The position numbers and the translations under genes are program-made. This document shows positions 26,372 to 37,126 of a stretch of 64,000 nucleotides of DNA, piece by piece. Under the pieces are notes generated by a model. It was given only the letters and a program-made list of their open reading frames with translations. It was not told the DNA's origin and searched no databases. The stretch covers positions 558,001 to 622,000 of the forward strand of contig OZ242009.1 of assembly GCA_965204715.1 (NCBI GenBank), given 5' to 3'. Each line of letters opens with the position of its first letter. Within the stretch, counting starts at the first letter, position 1. This DNA comes from CATOSP01 sp965204715. Lineage in GTDB: Bacteria > Chloroflexota > Dehalococcoidia > Lucifugimonadales > UBA3495.

Positions 26372-27613
26372 TTAGTGGTCCTCCTCTAGCTGGAAGCCCC
26401 GGTGGAGGAGTTGCACCGCCTCACCCACCTGGGACTCGTTGATAATGCAGGAGATACGAATCTCGGAGGTAGTGATCATGTCGATGTTGATCCCGCCGTC
26501 GGCCAGTGCGCGGAACATCCGAGAGGCATAGCCGGGAGTGTTCTGCATCCCGGAGCCCACAATGCTGACCGAGGCGAGGGAGGAATCGGTGATCACCTCG
26601 TCGGCGCCCAGTTCTTCCAGCACCGTCTCAACCTGACGGAGCGCTCCGGGCAGGTCGGTGCGGCTGACGGTGAAGCTGATGTCAGTGGTCCGCCGGTCTC
26701 CGATGGGGCTTGGGCTGGTGTTCTGGACGATAGTGTCCACATTCACCCCCACCTGGGCCAACGGCTCGAACAGCGCGGCGGCAATCCCGGGGCGGTCGAC
26801 GACGGACCGGACGGTGATTTTGGCAACGTTGGTGTTGCAGGCTATTCCGGTTACTCTAACTCTATCTTCCACGGGGTCCTCGTCCGGCCCTTGGTGTATC
26901 AAGGTTCCGGGAGTGTCGTTGAAGCTGGAGGCGACGTAGATTGGGACCTTGTACACCATCCCAAGCTCGATGGACCGAGGGTGCATCTTTGCGCCGTAGC
27001 TGGCGAGCTCCAGCATCTCCTGGTAGCCAATCTCCTTCAGCTTGCGCGCGTCCGGGGCCAACCGGGGATCAGCGGTGTAGATGCCATCAACGTCGGTGTA
27101 GATCTCACAACGGTCCGCGTACATCGCAGCGGCCAATGCGACGGCCGTGGTGTCGGAGCCGCCACGGCCCAGGGTAGTAACATCCAGATCGTCGGTGATG
27201 CCCTGGAAACCGGCGACGACGATTAGCTGGCCCTTATCCAGCTCCCGCTTGACTCTGGCAGTGTCGATGCGGCTGATGCGGGCCTTACCGTAGGTAGTAT
27301 CGGTGTGGATTCCAGCCTGTTCCCCGCTGAGGCTGATGGCACGGTAGCCCAGGGTGCGCAGGGCCATCGTGAGCAGGGTGCAGGACACCAATTCCCCGGT
27401 GGAGAGGAGCAAGTCTAACTCCCTGGCGTCGGGATGTGGGCTAACGGAACGGGCCAGGTCGATGAGATCGTCGGTAGTATCGCCCATAGCCGAGACCACG
27501 GCCACTACGTTCACGCCGGAGTCCCTGGAACTGGCGATGCGGGACGCCACATTCTTGATTCTATCTGCGTTGGCTACCGAGCTTCCACCATATTTCTGCA
27601 CGATCAGGGGCAA
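26372..27613 (-). CDS. lysC: Aspartate kinase
   Basis: 413 residues. KYGGSSVAN at 5-13 and GRGGSDTTAVALAAA near 147 are the kinase signatures; two ACT domains follow from about residue 265, implying feedback by lysine and/or threonine. It makes aspartyl phosphate, the first step to lysine, threonine and methionine. It is 12 bp downstream of a small membrane-protein gene and in one operon with homoserine kinase, but homoserine dehydrogenase and threonine synthase are not in the window. Confidence 0.95.
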   Translation of the reverse strand: MPLIVQKYGGSSVANADRIKNVASRIASSRDSGVNVVAVVSAMGDTTDDLIDLARSVSPHPDARELDLLLSTGELVSCTLLTMALRTLGYRAISLSGEQAGIHTDTTYGKARISRIDTARVKRELDKGQLIVVAGFQGITDDLDVTTLGRGGSDTTAVALAAAMYADRCEIYTDVDGIYTADPRLAPDARKLKEIGYQEMLELASYGAKMHPRSIELGMVYKVPIYVASSFNDTPGTLIHQGPDEDPVEDRVRVTGIACNTNVAKITVRSVVDRPGIAAALFEPLAQVGVNVDTIVQNTSPSPIGDRRTTDISFTVSRTDLPGALRQVETVLEELGADEVITDSSLASVSIVGSGMQNTPGYASRMFRALADGGINIDMITTSEIRISCIINESQVGEAVQLLHRGFQLEEDH

Positions 27614-27625
27614 ACCGGGATTCTC

Positions 27626-28162
27626 CTACGTATTGTTGTGCAGCGTGGAAGACTGGCCTGCATCCGTCGGTCCCGTCTGGCTGAAGTCGGGTGGCGATTC
27701 GTCGAAGGATTCCCTGTTGGCCTCAGCCTCCATCCGCCGTTGGTTCCACTCAGACCATGCCCGGTGGACTTGCGTGGTCACTTGCTCGGTTACTTGCGTG
27801 GTCACTTGATCAGTCACTCGCTCGGTCGCTTCAGCGACCCGCCTTTCTATCCTTGCTTCTTCCCTTCTCTTGAGCCAGGCCTCCAAACTTGCTGCTATAA
27901 CCATGATCGACCTCGCTGTCTCTATGAGAGCTATGGCCGTGGTGGCCGATCCCGCGCCGATTAACCCTATACCTTTGGCGATTGCCAAGGCGGTCTCGGC
28001 TGTGCTGTCCGTAGTCCGCAGTGCAATTTCATACCAGCATAACAGAGCGATGCCCGCTATGTTCTGAATGGCGAACAAAGTGAAGTATGCGGTTTTCCAC
28101 CGGGATAGTATGCTCCAAACAGATTCCCTCGTATCTTCCGTTTGACGTTCCCGGTTATCCAA
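27626..28162 (-). CDS. Membrane protein with short Val-Thr-x-Gln repeats
   Basis: 178 residues, family not recognised. Two hydrophobic segments (about 24-47 and 58-80), then a charged region KRREEARIERRVAEATER leading into a repeat of the form VT(D/T/E)QV over about residues 113-130, also visible in the DNA as tandem copies related to GTCACTTG. The tail is polar. The repeated segment suggests an extended or coiled-coil stalk. It is embedded between thrB (20 bp) and lysC (12 bp) on the same strand, so it is co-transcribed with them, though no link to amino acid synthesis is evident. Confidence 0.6.
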   Translation of the reverse strand: MDNRERQTEDTRESVWSILSRWKTAYFTLFAIQNIAGIALLCWYEIALRTTDSTAETALAIAKGIGLIGAGSATTAIALIETARSIMVIAASLEAWLKRREEARIERRVAEATERVTDQVTTQVTEQVTTQVHRAWSEWNQRRMEAEANRESFDESPPDFSQTGPTDAGQSSTLHNNT

Positions 28163-28182
28163 TTGTGCTGGTCCCAGCCATA

Positions 28183-29133
28183 CTACGTTGACTGGCCCAA
28201 ATCTATTACATGTGCGCCTATGACGGCTGGCTGGACAACCTTCAGTTGCCCTTCGACGTTTGCCTGCCGCGCCGCCTCGGCCATTTCGTAGGCTACTGTC
28301 ATCTCCCGTCCCTTGGTCAGGGCCAGCACGGTGGAGCCGCTTCCGGACAGGAACACACCCAATGCCCCGGCGTCCCGCGCCGCCTGGAACAAGAGCTTCA
28401 TGGCCGGGAACAGTTTCTGCCGATATGGCTGGTGGAGCTTGTCCTCAGTAGCAACAGACAGATACTCGGGGTGGTTGGTGGCCATGCCCGCCACCAGCAG
28501 TGCGGCGCGGCCCACATTGCTCACGGCGTCGGCCAACGGCACTGTGGCGGGCAGCGCGGCACGGGCATCTGCGGTGGCAATGCGGCGCTCCGGTATGAAC
28601 AGGACAGCGTGAAGCTCAGGCGGGAGCGCTATGGGAGCAGTGTATAGTTGCTGCTGGTCAGTGACCACCAATTGTAGGCCGCCCAGCACCGCCGCGGCAA
28701 CATTGTCCGGGTGCCCCTCGATGGTAGCTGCCATCTCCAGCAGTTCGTTGGGGGTGAACATGCGGGAGCACATGGCATTGGCCGAGGCCAGACCTCCGGC
28801 GATGGCGGCGGCGCTGCTGCCTAACCCCCGGGCGAAGGGTATCTCGTTACGGCAGACCAGCCTGATTGGGGGCATATCCCTGTCTGCTTCGTGGAAAAGG
28901 AACATCATCGAGCGGTAGACGAGGTTGGTCTCGTCGTCCGGCGCCTCGTCCACGCCCTCTCCGATGATATGGACCAGCGGATCGCCGTCATTGCCGGGTT
29001 TAGCCGGGTAGACTTCCAACGTGTTCCAGAGGTCGAGAGCCATCCCCAGACAGTCGAATCCCGGCCCCAGGTTGGCAGTGGTCGCCGGAGCCTTGACGCG
29101 GATGGGCGCGGTTATGGAGGCGGTATCTGACAT
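28183..29133 (-). CDS. thrB: Homoserine kinase
   Basis: 316 residues of the GHMP kinase fold. The N-terminus carries KAPATTANLGPGFDCLGMAL, the ATP loop is PFARGLGSSAAAIAGGLASA near residue 105, and the C-terminal motif GVFLSGSGSTVLAL near residue 255 completes the set. It phosphorylates homoserine on the way to threonine. Its start is 29 bp after the stop of the phosphodiesterase-like gene and the operon continues to lysC. Confidence 0.93.
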   Translation of the reverse strand: MSDTASITAPIRVKAPATTANLGPGFDCLGMALDLWNTLEVYPAKPGNDGDPLVHIIGEGVDEAPDDETNLVYRSMMFLFHEADRDMPPIRLVCRNEIPFARGLGSSAAAIAGGLASANAMCSRMFTPNELLEMAATIEGHPDNVAAAVLGGLQLVVTDQQQLYTAPIALPPELHAVLFIPERRIATADARAALPATVPLADAVSNVGRAALLVAGMATNHPEYLSVATEDKLHQPYRQKLFPAMKLLFQAARDAGALGVFLSGSGSTVLALTKGREMTVAYEMAEAARQANVEGQLKVVQPAVIGAHVIDLGQST

Positions 29134-29162
29134 TCCAGACAGTCCCGAGGGACCAGACCTCC

Positions 29163-30290
29163 CTATCGGGTCGTCTCTAGGTTCATGGTCTGGCCTAAGA
29201 CCCGTTCGAACACGAACCGGCCCAAGTCCTTGTTCTCCCGGAAGTCGAACCCCTTCGTGCCACTGCCATAAGCGATGATCGGGACCCGGTCTTCGTGAAG
29301 GGAACCGTGGGAGCGGAGGGAAGTCGGCATCGAAACCTCCCCGGGGTCGCCGAAAACTACGTCGGGAGCGCCCAGGACCATCAGGTCACCGGCTCGTTCC
29401 GGCATCAGGTGAAACTCTGCCGCTGCCGCTTCCCTGGGCAGGGCGCGGTCAACGCCGTCCAGGGCTTCAAAGACTTGCACTGCCTCGCTCCGGTCACGGT
29501 CGTCCAGGTACACGTAGATGCACCCTCCCAAGTTTGAGTGGTGGACAGTGTACATGTCCTTGATGATCGGCACGACCTGGGACCGTATCCCGTGTTTCTC
29601 CAGTTCGGATCGAAGGTCAATCATGCGGTTCTTGGCGGACATGCCATGGTCTGCGGTGATCAGCAGGTCAAGATCATCCAGATGATCCGCCAGCCTGCCA
29701 ATGGCCCCATCAATCAAGGACAGGTGGCGGTACGACTCCGGTTGCTCCGGGGCGTAGGTGTGCATCGCGTAGTCGGTCGTGGCGAGATACACGAGGTCGT
29801 AATGCTCCCGCTCCAGGATGCGGTCCGCCCCATTGATAACCCACTCGTTGACTTCCAGTGAATAGACCGGGGGAGGGTCTCCGGCCAAGGCTGCGACCCA
29901 CTCTGGGGCCTGCTCCGAAGAGACGCTCAACGTTGCTCCATTGCCCAGCAGCCGGCGGAGCTTGTCCTTGGCTGTGACCAGCAGGCTTCGCGCTCCCTGG
30001 GCCGTAGCCCGTTGGAAGATTGTCTCTGCCCGGATGAACTCCCCGGACTCCATGTACGTCTCGATACCCGCGTCGCGGTTGTACCAGTAGTTGGAGGTGA
30101 TGCCGTGAGTTTGGGGATAGCTGGATGTAATCAGGGAAACATTGTTGACGTTGGTGACGGAGGGCATCATCCCTCGGCCTTCTGTCATCAACCCGTCTGC
30201 TGCCAACGCTCGCAGGTTGGGCATGGGACTGGCTGCGAGGTATTCGGGGCCGAACCCGTCGATCATTATCAGGACTGTAGTTTTGCGCAT
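29163..30290 (-). CDS. Alkaline phosphatase-superfamily hydrolase, phosphonoacetate hydrolase-like
   Basis: 375 residues. Metal and nucleophile motifs: D11 in IMIDGFGPEYL, Thr 46 in SVTNVNNVSLITSS, TDYAMH near residue 172, TADHGM near 209 and RSHGS near 331. The VDG-PEY start and TN-NN-S nucleophile block resemble phosphonoacetate hydrolase PhnA more than nucleotide pyrophosphatases, but C-P bond cleavage cannot be proven from sequence. No signal peptide. First gene of the five-gene run ending in the glycosyltransferase; GGAGACGAGGA precedes the ATG. Confidence 0.75.
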   Translation of the reverse strand: MRKTTVLIMIDGFGPEYLAASPMPNLRALAADGLMTEGRGMMPSVTNVNNVSLITSSYPQTHGITSNYWYNRDAGIETYMESGEFIRAETIFQRATAQGARSLLVTAKDKLRRLLGNGATLSVSSEQAPEWVAALAGDPPPVYSLEVNEWVINGADRILEREHYDLVYLATTDYAMHTYAPEQPESYRHLSLIDGAIGRLADHLDDLDLLITADHGMSAKNRMIDLRSELEKHGIRSQVVPIIKDMYTVHHSNLGGCIYVYLDDRDRSEAVQVFEALDGVDRALPREAAAAEFHLMPERAGDLMVLGAPDVVFGDPGEVSMPTSLRSHGSLHEDRVPIIAYGSGTKGFDFRENKDLGRFVFERVLGQTMNLETTR

Positions 30291-30349
30291 TCCTCGTCTC
30301 CGATTGCATAGTGAGAGGATTTCAATTCCCGGCTAGATGATCAACTTAA

Positions 30350-30378
30350 ACTGTATCCTAACCGGGGAGCATAGGCAA
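30350..30378 (-). promoter_or_regulatory. Predicted promoter for the hydrolase-thrB-lysC operon
   Basis: On the minus strand TTGCCT (30378-30373), a 17-bp spacer and TACAGT (30355-30350), about 60 bases before the first ATG. Confidence 0.4.
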
Positions 30379-30536
30379 GGAAAGCGGATAGGGTAGCGTC
30401 ATTTTCGTATCAGCTCATTTGTATTGCAGAACAGGGAACGAAATGCTGCAAAGGTGTCCCTCGACGCATTCAATGGCGCCAATCAAATGGGTGCCCGCAA
30501 TGGTTAGTCTGCAAGCGATTGTTTGGGCCTTGCTGG

Positions 30537-31826
30537 TCAGCGATGGCAATGGGATAGCTGGCCTTTCTCTGTCTGACTGGAGCGGGCGGCTTTCAGGTAG
30601 TCCAGCGTAAGGCGTGGCAGTAGGTAGTTCCTGCTTACGCTGGCGCGGGCTTCCTTACCCATGCGGGCGTTGAGATCATCGTCGCGGAGCAACTGCACTA
30701 TGCGGGCGCCGCACTCTTGCGGGGAGTCCACCAGGTAACCGTTGACCCCGTCCTGTATCTGAAGCCTGATGCCTCCTACGTTGCCGCCGATCATGGCCTT
30801 GGCCTTCCACATCGCTTCGGTCACGGTCAGCCCGAACCCTTCGCGGGTGGACTTCTGGATGACTACCCGCGAGGCGGTCTGGAAGGCGTTCACCACCTTG
30901 GCAACTGAGCAGGGTAGGTCGGCGTGGGCGTAGAGATGCACGTCCGGGTCATCCCCCACGTAGTCGTTGACGCTGGCCACCATCGCTTCGGCTTCCGGGT
31001 CGTCGGAGGCTTGTATCAGTCCCAGCAGTGCCAGTTGCAGACCGGGTACGTCCTGCCTTGCCAGACGGTAGGCATCCACCACACCCCAGGGATCCTTCCA
31101 GGCATCGAAGCGTGACACCTGGGTTACCAGAGGGCGACATGGGTCGATGCCCATGGTGGCCACGATGTCCCATGTCTCGGACTCTTCCAAGGCTACGTTC
31201 TTCTCGTTCAGGGGGTCTATCCCCGGCGGCGCAATCACGATGGGCATCGCGTTCCTCACTCCACTTGGCACGTAGTCGTCAAGGGAGAAAACCAGCCTGT
31301 CATAGTGGAAGAACAAGGGGAGAAGATTATCCATCACCCTCGCGTTCGGTGATGTCAGGTCAATGTGGCCTATCCATACCCACGTGGAATCCGGTTCCTT
31401 GGTCATGAGTTTGGCCAGGGGAAGAAGCTGTGGGTCGTGGACGAACCATACGTCATTCCAAAGCTGGTCCTGCTCGAAGGCCCGGGCCACATCCCGGATC
31501 GCTCCGTGGTAAGTGTCCCAATCCTCATCGGACAGGGAGCCGGGAGCGCCCTGGAGCATGTTGTGTATCAGCTTGGTGACTCGAAAGAAATCGTCTTGCG
31601 GTTTGATGACGATGCGCTCGGTCTCGATTCCAAGAGAGTCCATCAGGGGGACAATTGACTGGAGGATTTCGGCCACCCCGCCGCCGGTAGCAGTGCTGTT
31701 GAGGTGGACAACCTTCATGCCCTTCATGTCTCCGGCGATGCTGGTCAGCTCTTCCGCCATTTGCTCGGGTATGAAAGGCACATAGTCATCGAATTCAACG
31801 GGTGGATGGTCCATTCTGAAGTACAT
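30537..31826 (-). CDS. treT: Trehalose glycosyltransferring synthase-like GT4 glycosyltransferase
   Basis: 429 residues. VVHLNSTATGGGVAEILQS (39-57) is the glycine-rich acceptor/donor loop typical of TreT and related GT4 enzymes, followed by HDPQLLPLAKL and the donor-binding segment QKSTREGFGLTVTEAMWKAK near residue 330 with its E-x7-E spacing. TreT joins NDP-glucose to glucose to make trehalose. The same fold includes sucrose-phosphate synthases, so the product is likely but not certain. A 243-bp gap separates it from glmS. Confidence 0.75.
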   Translation of the reverse strand: MYFRMDHPPVEFDDYVPFIPEQMAEELTSIAGDMKGMKVVHLNSTATGGGVAEILQSIVPLMDSLGIETERIVIKPQDDFFRVTKLIHNMLQGAPGSLSDEDWDTYHGAIRDVARAFEQDQLWNDVWFVHDPQLLPLAKLMTKEPDSTWVWIGHIDLTSPNARVMDNLLPLFFHYDRLVFSLDDYVPSGVRNAMPIVIAPPGIDPLNEKNVALEESETWDIVATMGIDPCRPLVTQVSRFDAWKDPWGVVDAYRLARQDVPGLQLALLGLIQASDDPEAEAMVASVNDYVGDDPDVHLYAHADLPCSVAKVVNAFQTASRVVIQKSTREGFGLTVTEAMWKAKAMIGGNVGGIRLQIQDGVNGYLVDSPQECGARIVQLLRDDDLNARMGKEARASVSRNYLLPRLTLDYLKAARSSQTEKGQLSHCHR

Positions 31827-32069
31827 CTAGACTCGAAATCTCCCTCGTTAAGAATGGCGCACGGACAGACGGCTCATCAAGTCCGGGCAGCAACCATAAT
31901 CGCGCATACGGGCCGGGGTTGCAACGCATACGGGAACGGTGTTTGTCGGTAAGATGTTGGCGTCCGGAGAGTGGAGTTACAGAAAGCGCCCCGATTTTAG
32001 GGGTGATCTGGGACTCCCGCTTGCCTGGCAGCAAGGGAGCAAGCGGCACCAGCAGTGTGGCGGTCGTGG

Positions 32070-33956
<1,887 letters not shown>

Positions 33957-33961
33957 AGTTG

Positions 33962-33990
33962 CTTATATCCCCGACTACTTTCCCCGGCAA
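33962..33990 (-). promoter_or_regulatory. glmS promoter, apparently leaderless
   Basis: On the minus strand TTGCCG (33990-33985), a 17-bp spacer and TATAAG (33967-33962). Only five bases separate the -10 from the forced GTG start. Confidence 0.5.
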
Positions 33991-34042
33991 GGCCGGACAT
34001 GATCGGACACGCCTGTAGATTACGGGTATTTTCCAGCGGGTT

Positions 34043-34729
34043 TCATCCTGTGTATGCGCACATTCCGACTCGCGGAGAGTTCACCAGGGGCAGCGTCATA
34101 CCCTCATCATCCTCGTCGGCCTCCCTGATAGCACAGTCGTCGCAGACGAATCTTTCGTCAAAGTAATGCCACATGGCGAGCGCTTTTGTGGCGGGGGCGT
34201 CGCAACTAAAGCAAGCCAGTGGAGGAGGAAGGTTTCTTGCCAGGACCCGAATGTCCCTACTCCGTATGTCCCCCTCCGACACGATTCTCAAAGACAATTC
34301 GGTCATCGTACCGAAGTCATACTCGTGGATAAACCTCGATCCCACATCAAGGAGCCGGCTAATCCTGTGCGACATATCCTGGTCAAACGATTCGACCGGA
34401 TAGTTGAGGTACTCCGCATCCCTGATGGTAAACGCGCTCAGATGGCCGCAGCATTCCAACCAGGCCGCCCGCAGGAAATCGTCCAAGTCCTCCAGCCGCG
34501 CATTCACCGGGACTTCCAAGTGCATCCAGTAGTCCTTCTCCTCTTTGCCTTCGACTATGACGTGAAAGCCTTTTGCCGGGCGTCTGCCACGCCGGGGAGT
34601 GTCCTGGTCGGTCCGGCTCTTGCAGGACTTGAGGTGCCGGGTCATGGCTCCCTTGCCGAAGTCCTTCTGGCAGAAACTGCACGTACCCCTGGTAGGAGTA
34701 TGGCGAGCCATTTCCTTCACACCCTCCAT
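34043..34729 (-). CDS. Plasmid pRiA4b ORF-3/IS1096 TnpR-like protein with zinc modules
   Basis: 228 residues. The N-terminus holds a Cys2-His-Cys cluster (CSFCQKDFGKGAMTRHLKSC, residues 17-36), and the C-terminus a second CxxC pair (CFSCDAP...CDDC). Between them (about 60-165) is the pRiA4b ORF-3-like domain: HLEVPVNARLEDLDDFLRAA and VGSRFIHEYDFGTMTELSLR. The domain occurs as passenger protein in insertion elements and in free-standing form; its role is unknown, and no element ends were found here. Start at Met 1 or Met 7. Confidence 0.7.
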   Translation of the reverse strand: MEGVKEMARHTPTRGTCSFCQKDFGKGAMTRHLKSCKSRTDQDTPRRGRRPAKGFHVIVEGKEEKDYWMHLEVPVNARLEDLDDFLRAAWLECCGHLSAFTIRDAEYLNYPVESFDQDMSHRISRLLDVGSRFIHEYDFGTMTELSLRIVSEGDIRSRDIRVLARNLPPPLACFSCDAPATKALAMWHYFDERFVCDDCAIREADEDDEGMTLPLVNSPRVGMCAYTG

Positions 34730-34749
34730 TTCTACAATGTGCCGGTCGA

Positions 34750-35208
34750 TTAGCCAGGGATGGCGGTAATCCGGTTGGAGAGATTCCGGGCGAAGTCCTG
34801 AAGAGTGGTGGCAGCCTTGCGCCGCACCAGGGGTTGTCCCAGTTCTCCCAGCTTACCCATGAAAGTAACGTCGGTCGAGATGGAAACGCCGGTTTCCGCC
34901 TCTGATTGCCGGTCCAACTGCATCCTCAAGTCCGCCTTCAGGGAACCTCCCACCTGGCGGTCCGCCGCCTCGACGTGAAAACGGGCCTCGCCCTGCTGCC
35001 GGTCCTGCTCCAGGAGTTGGACAGTCCCCGAGAACCGCAGCCGCATGGGACCGACGCGCACTTGCATCGTGACATCATAGCAGCCGCCCTCCCCGATGGT
35101 GACCTCTCCTATCCCTGGGACCAGCGTCGCCGCTGCCGGTATATCCATCAACAGATCCCAGGTCGCGTCCCAGCCCGCCGGAACTACGCACTGGTTTTCG
35201 AGCTTCAA
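34750..35208 (-). CDS. coxG: CoxG-like SRPBCC protein
   Basis: 152 residues with the CoxG/START-like fold: VPAGWDATWDLLMDIPAAATLVPG near the N-terminus, GCYDVTMQVRVGPMRLRFSGTV in the middle and a C-terminal LVRRKAATTLQDFARNL helix. CoxG proteins attach or help mature CO-dehydrogenase-type molybdenum hydroxylases. It follows coxM by 42 bp, supporting a common transcript coxS-coxM-coxG. Confidence 0.85.
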   Translation of the reverse strand: MKLENQCVVPAGWDATWDLLMDIPAAATLVPGIGEVTIGEGGCYDVTMQVRVGPMRLRFSGTVQLLEQDRQQGEARFHVEAADRQVGGSLKADLRMQLDRQSEAETGVSISTDVTFMGKLGELGQPLVRRKAATTLQDFARNLSNRITAIPG

Positions 35209-35250
35209 TCTCCGTCCTCGTGCTTGCGGCCTGCGGGTCGCGGCATTGGT

Positions 35251-36159
35251 CTATCCGGCGCTGGCCAGGGCCTGCTCTATGGCGCGGCGTGTGAAGACCT
35301 CGGCCATATCCGTCTTGTACTCCGGCGAGCCGCGGAAGTCCTCCAGCGGGTCAACGGCGTCTCTGACAGTCTCGGCACAGGCGCGGATGTTGGCGTCGGT
35401 CAATTCCCGCCCTCGCAGCGCCGACTCCGCATCGACGGCGCGCACCGGGGTAACTCCCACGGAACCCAGAACAATTCGGACATCCCGGCAAACGTTGTCC
35501 TCTGATTGCTCAACCAGCGCTGCTACAGATACAGTGGCATAATCGTCGGCAGTCCGGGGCAGGAACTTTATGTAGCAGGAACCGGATCCCGGGGGCGCGG
35601 GCGGAATGGACACACTGGTCAGGACCTCCCCCGGCTGAACGTCGGTTTCATAGTAATCGATGAAGAGGTCTTCCACCGGCAGAACGCGCTCGCCGCCGGC
35701 CGAGGTCAGGGTCACGGACGCGCCAAGGGCTATCAGCGTGGGCGGTGGGTCCTGGTTTGGGTCGCCGTGCACCAGCCCGCCACCGATGGTGCCCATGTTG
35801 CGAATCCGGGGCGTGGCAACATGGCTGAATGTCTTGGCAACCAGGGGCAGGGTTTCAGCGACGATTGGATTGTTCTCGATGCGCCTTTGGGTGCAGAGCG
35901 CTCCCATACGCACCGCGCCGGGGCCGCTGTTTTGTTCAGATCCCGCCGCCGCCCCGATTCCGCCTCCGTCGAGAGTAATGGAATCAAGACCAGGAACCCG
36001 GCGCAGGCTGATAACGTGACCGGGCTGGGAAAAGCGGTGCTTCATTTGAAGCACCAGGGCGGTGCCTCCGGCCATTACACGGGCGTCGTCCCCATAGCGG
36101 TCCAGGAGGTTGAAGGTCTCCTCCAGGCTAACCGGGCTATGGTACTCGAAGTCGATCAC
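35251..36159 (-). CDS. coxM: CoxM-like FAD-binding subunit of a molybdenum hydroxylase
   Basis: 302 residues from the GTG at 36159, which overlaps the coxS stop (GTGA) and gives the standard start FEYHSPVSLEE; the frame extends 25 codons upstream inside coxS. FAD-binding signatures are VMAGGTALVLQMKHR near residue 32 and TIGGGLVHGDPNQDPP near residue 107, and the C-terminal half is the CO_deh_flav_C domain. It moves electrons from the FeS subunit to an acceptor. Its catalytic partner is not next to it. Confidence 0.9.
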   Translation of the reverse strand: MIDFEYHSPVSLEETFNLLDRYGDDARVMAGGTALVLQMKHRFSQPGHVISLRRVPGLDSITLDGGGIGAAAGSEQNSGPGAVRMGALCTQRRIENNPIVAETLPLVAKTFSHVATPRIRNMGTIGGGLVHGDPNQDPPPTLIALGASVTLTSAGGERVLPVEDLFIDYYETDVQPGEVLTSVSIPPAPPGSGSCYIKFLPRTADDYATVSVAALVEQSEDNVCRDVRIVLGSVGVTPVRAVDAESALRGRELTDANIRACAETVRDAVDPLEDFRGSPEYKTDMAEVFTRRAIEQALASAG

Positions 36160-36635
36160 TGGGCCTGTTCCTGCACTGTCCGAGCGGCGTTGATTACCGA
36201 TTCCAGTATCCCGTAGTAGCCCGTGCAGCGGCACAGGTTACCCATCATCCACTGGCGGATTTCATTCTCTGTGGGCGCAGGATTCACGTCCAGCAGAGCC
36301 TTGGCGGCGATCACCTGGCCGGGGGTGCAGATGCCGCACTGAAAGCCGCCGTGGTCGATGAAAGCCTGCTGCACCGGGTGAAGTTGACCGGCCTCGGCGA
36401 TACCCTCGATGGTGGTGATTTCGGCGCCGTCGGCGGCCACCGCCAGGGTTATGCAGGACGCCACCATCTCTCCGTCGAGGAGTACGGCACAGGCCCCGCA
36501 GACGCCGACGCTGCAACCCTCCTTGGTGCCCGTCAGCCGCAGGTCGTACCGGAGAAAGTCCACCAGCAGACGTTGTGCCGGGACCTGCCGCCGGTAGTCT
36601 GTCCCGTTGACTTTGAGGTTAACCTGGTAGTCCAT
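36156..36635 (-). CDS. coxS: CoxS-like [2Fe-2S] subunit of a molybdenum hydroxylase
   Basis: 159 residues. Eight Cys bind two [2Fe-2S] clusters: the plant-ferredoxin type CSVGVCGACAVLLDG near residues 40-54 plus a later Cys, and the helical type in CGICTPG and NLCRCTGY near 95-145. It relays electrons from the molybdenum site to CoxM. First gene of coxS-coxM-coxG; there is no CoxL gene before or after it. Confidence 0.93.
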   Translation of the reverse strand: MDYQVNLKVNGTDYRRQVPAQRLLVDFLRYDLRLTGTKEGCSVGVCGACAVLLDGEMVASCITLAVAADGAEITTIEGIAEAGQLHPVQQAFIDHGGFQCGICTPGQVIAAKALLDVNPAPTENEIRQWMMGNLCRCTGYYGILESVINAARTVQEQAQ

Positions 36636-36761
36636 TTTCAGTGACCCACACCCGCCATACCGGAACGGCCCGAGGGTATAGACAGTGCCAATGGTATACT
36701 ACGCGGTATCTTATGACAAGCGCGATTTGAGACTGACGGTTGCGGACTAGGACAAACAGCT

Positions 36762-36990
36762 ATGATTACCAGGCTTTAGGCCAGGAACTTCCGCAGCATA
36801 GGGAGCGCGGAGTTGGAGTTGGACCCGCTGACCGTGTTGGTGGGCCCAAACGCTTCGGGTAAGAGCAACCTGCTGGACATGGCCGGGTTCTTGGGCGATA
36901 TCGCGCGCTACGGCTTGGAAACGGCTGTAACGCGGCGTGGCGGCATGGGATCCATAGCTCGCCGGAATCCCGCCGGTGCGGTTGCCGCCC
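36762..36990 (+). pseudogene. AAA (RecF/OLD-like) ATPase, nonsense-mutated N-terminal fragment
   Basis: ATG ATT ACC AGG CTT is followed by an in-frame TAG (36777-36779), then ARNFRSIGSAELELDPLTV, the Walker A GPNASGKSNLLD and TRRGGMGSIARRNP in the same frame. This is the first ~75 residues of the ATP-binding proteins that start MITRL-x-x-NFRSI. After about 36990 the similarity to the family stops. With a stop at codon 6 and no C-terminal half, it is a dead gene. Immediately downstream is a transposase fragment, which suggests the loss came from an insertion. Confidence 0.75.
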
Positions 36991-37126
36991 TGGAAGCTGG
37001 TATAGAGGCTGGTCCGGAAGTTGGTCTTCGGCAAACAGTTCAAGGTGCGTGCACTGGGCGAACCAGGGATACCCAGGAAAGTAGAGGTTGCTTGGGTGGC
37101 ACGGCGCTCCCTCGACATCGTCAGGA

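Noticed and set aside
27750..27835. Repeated GTCACTTG-like units as a binding-site array
   Set aside because: They are in-frame codons for VT-x-QV repeats of the membrane protein, so coding explains them first.
30419..30610. 63-codon plus-strand frame in the gap before the trehalose synthase gene end
   Set aside because: No ribosome site, no family resemblance, and the second half is antisense to the glycosyltransferase.
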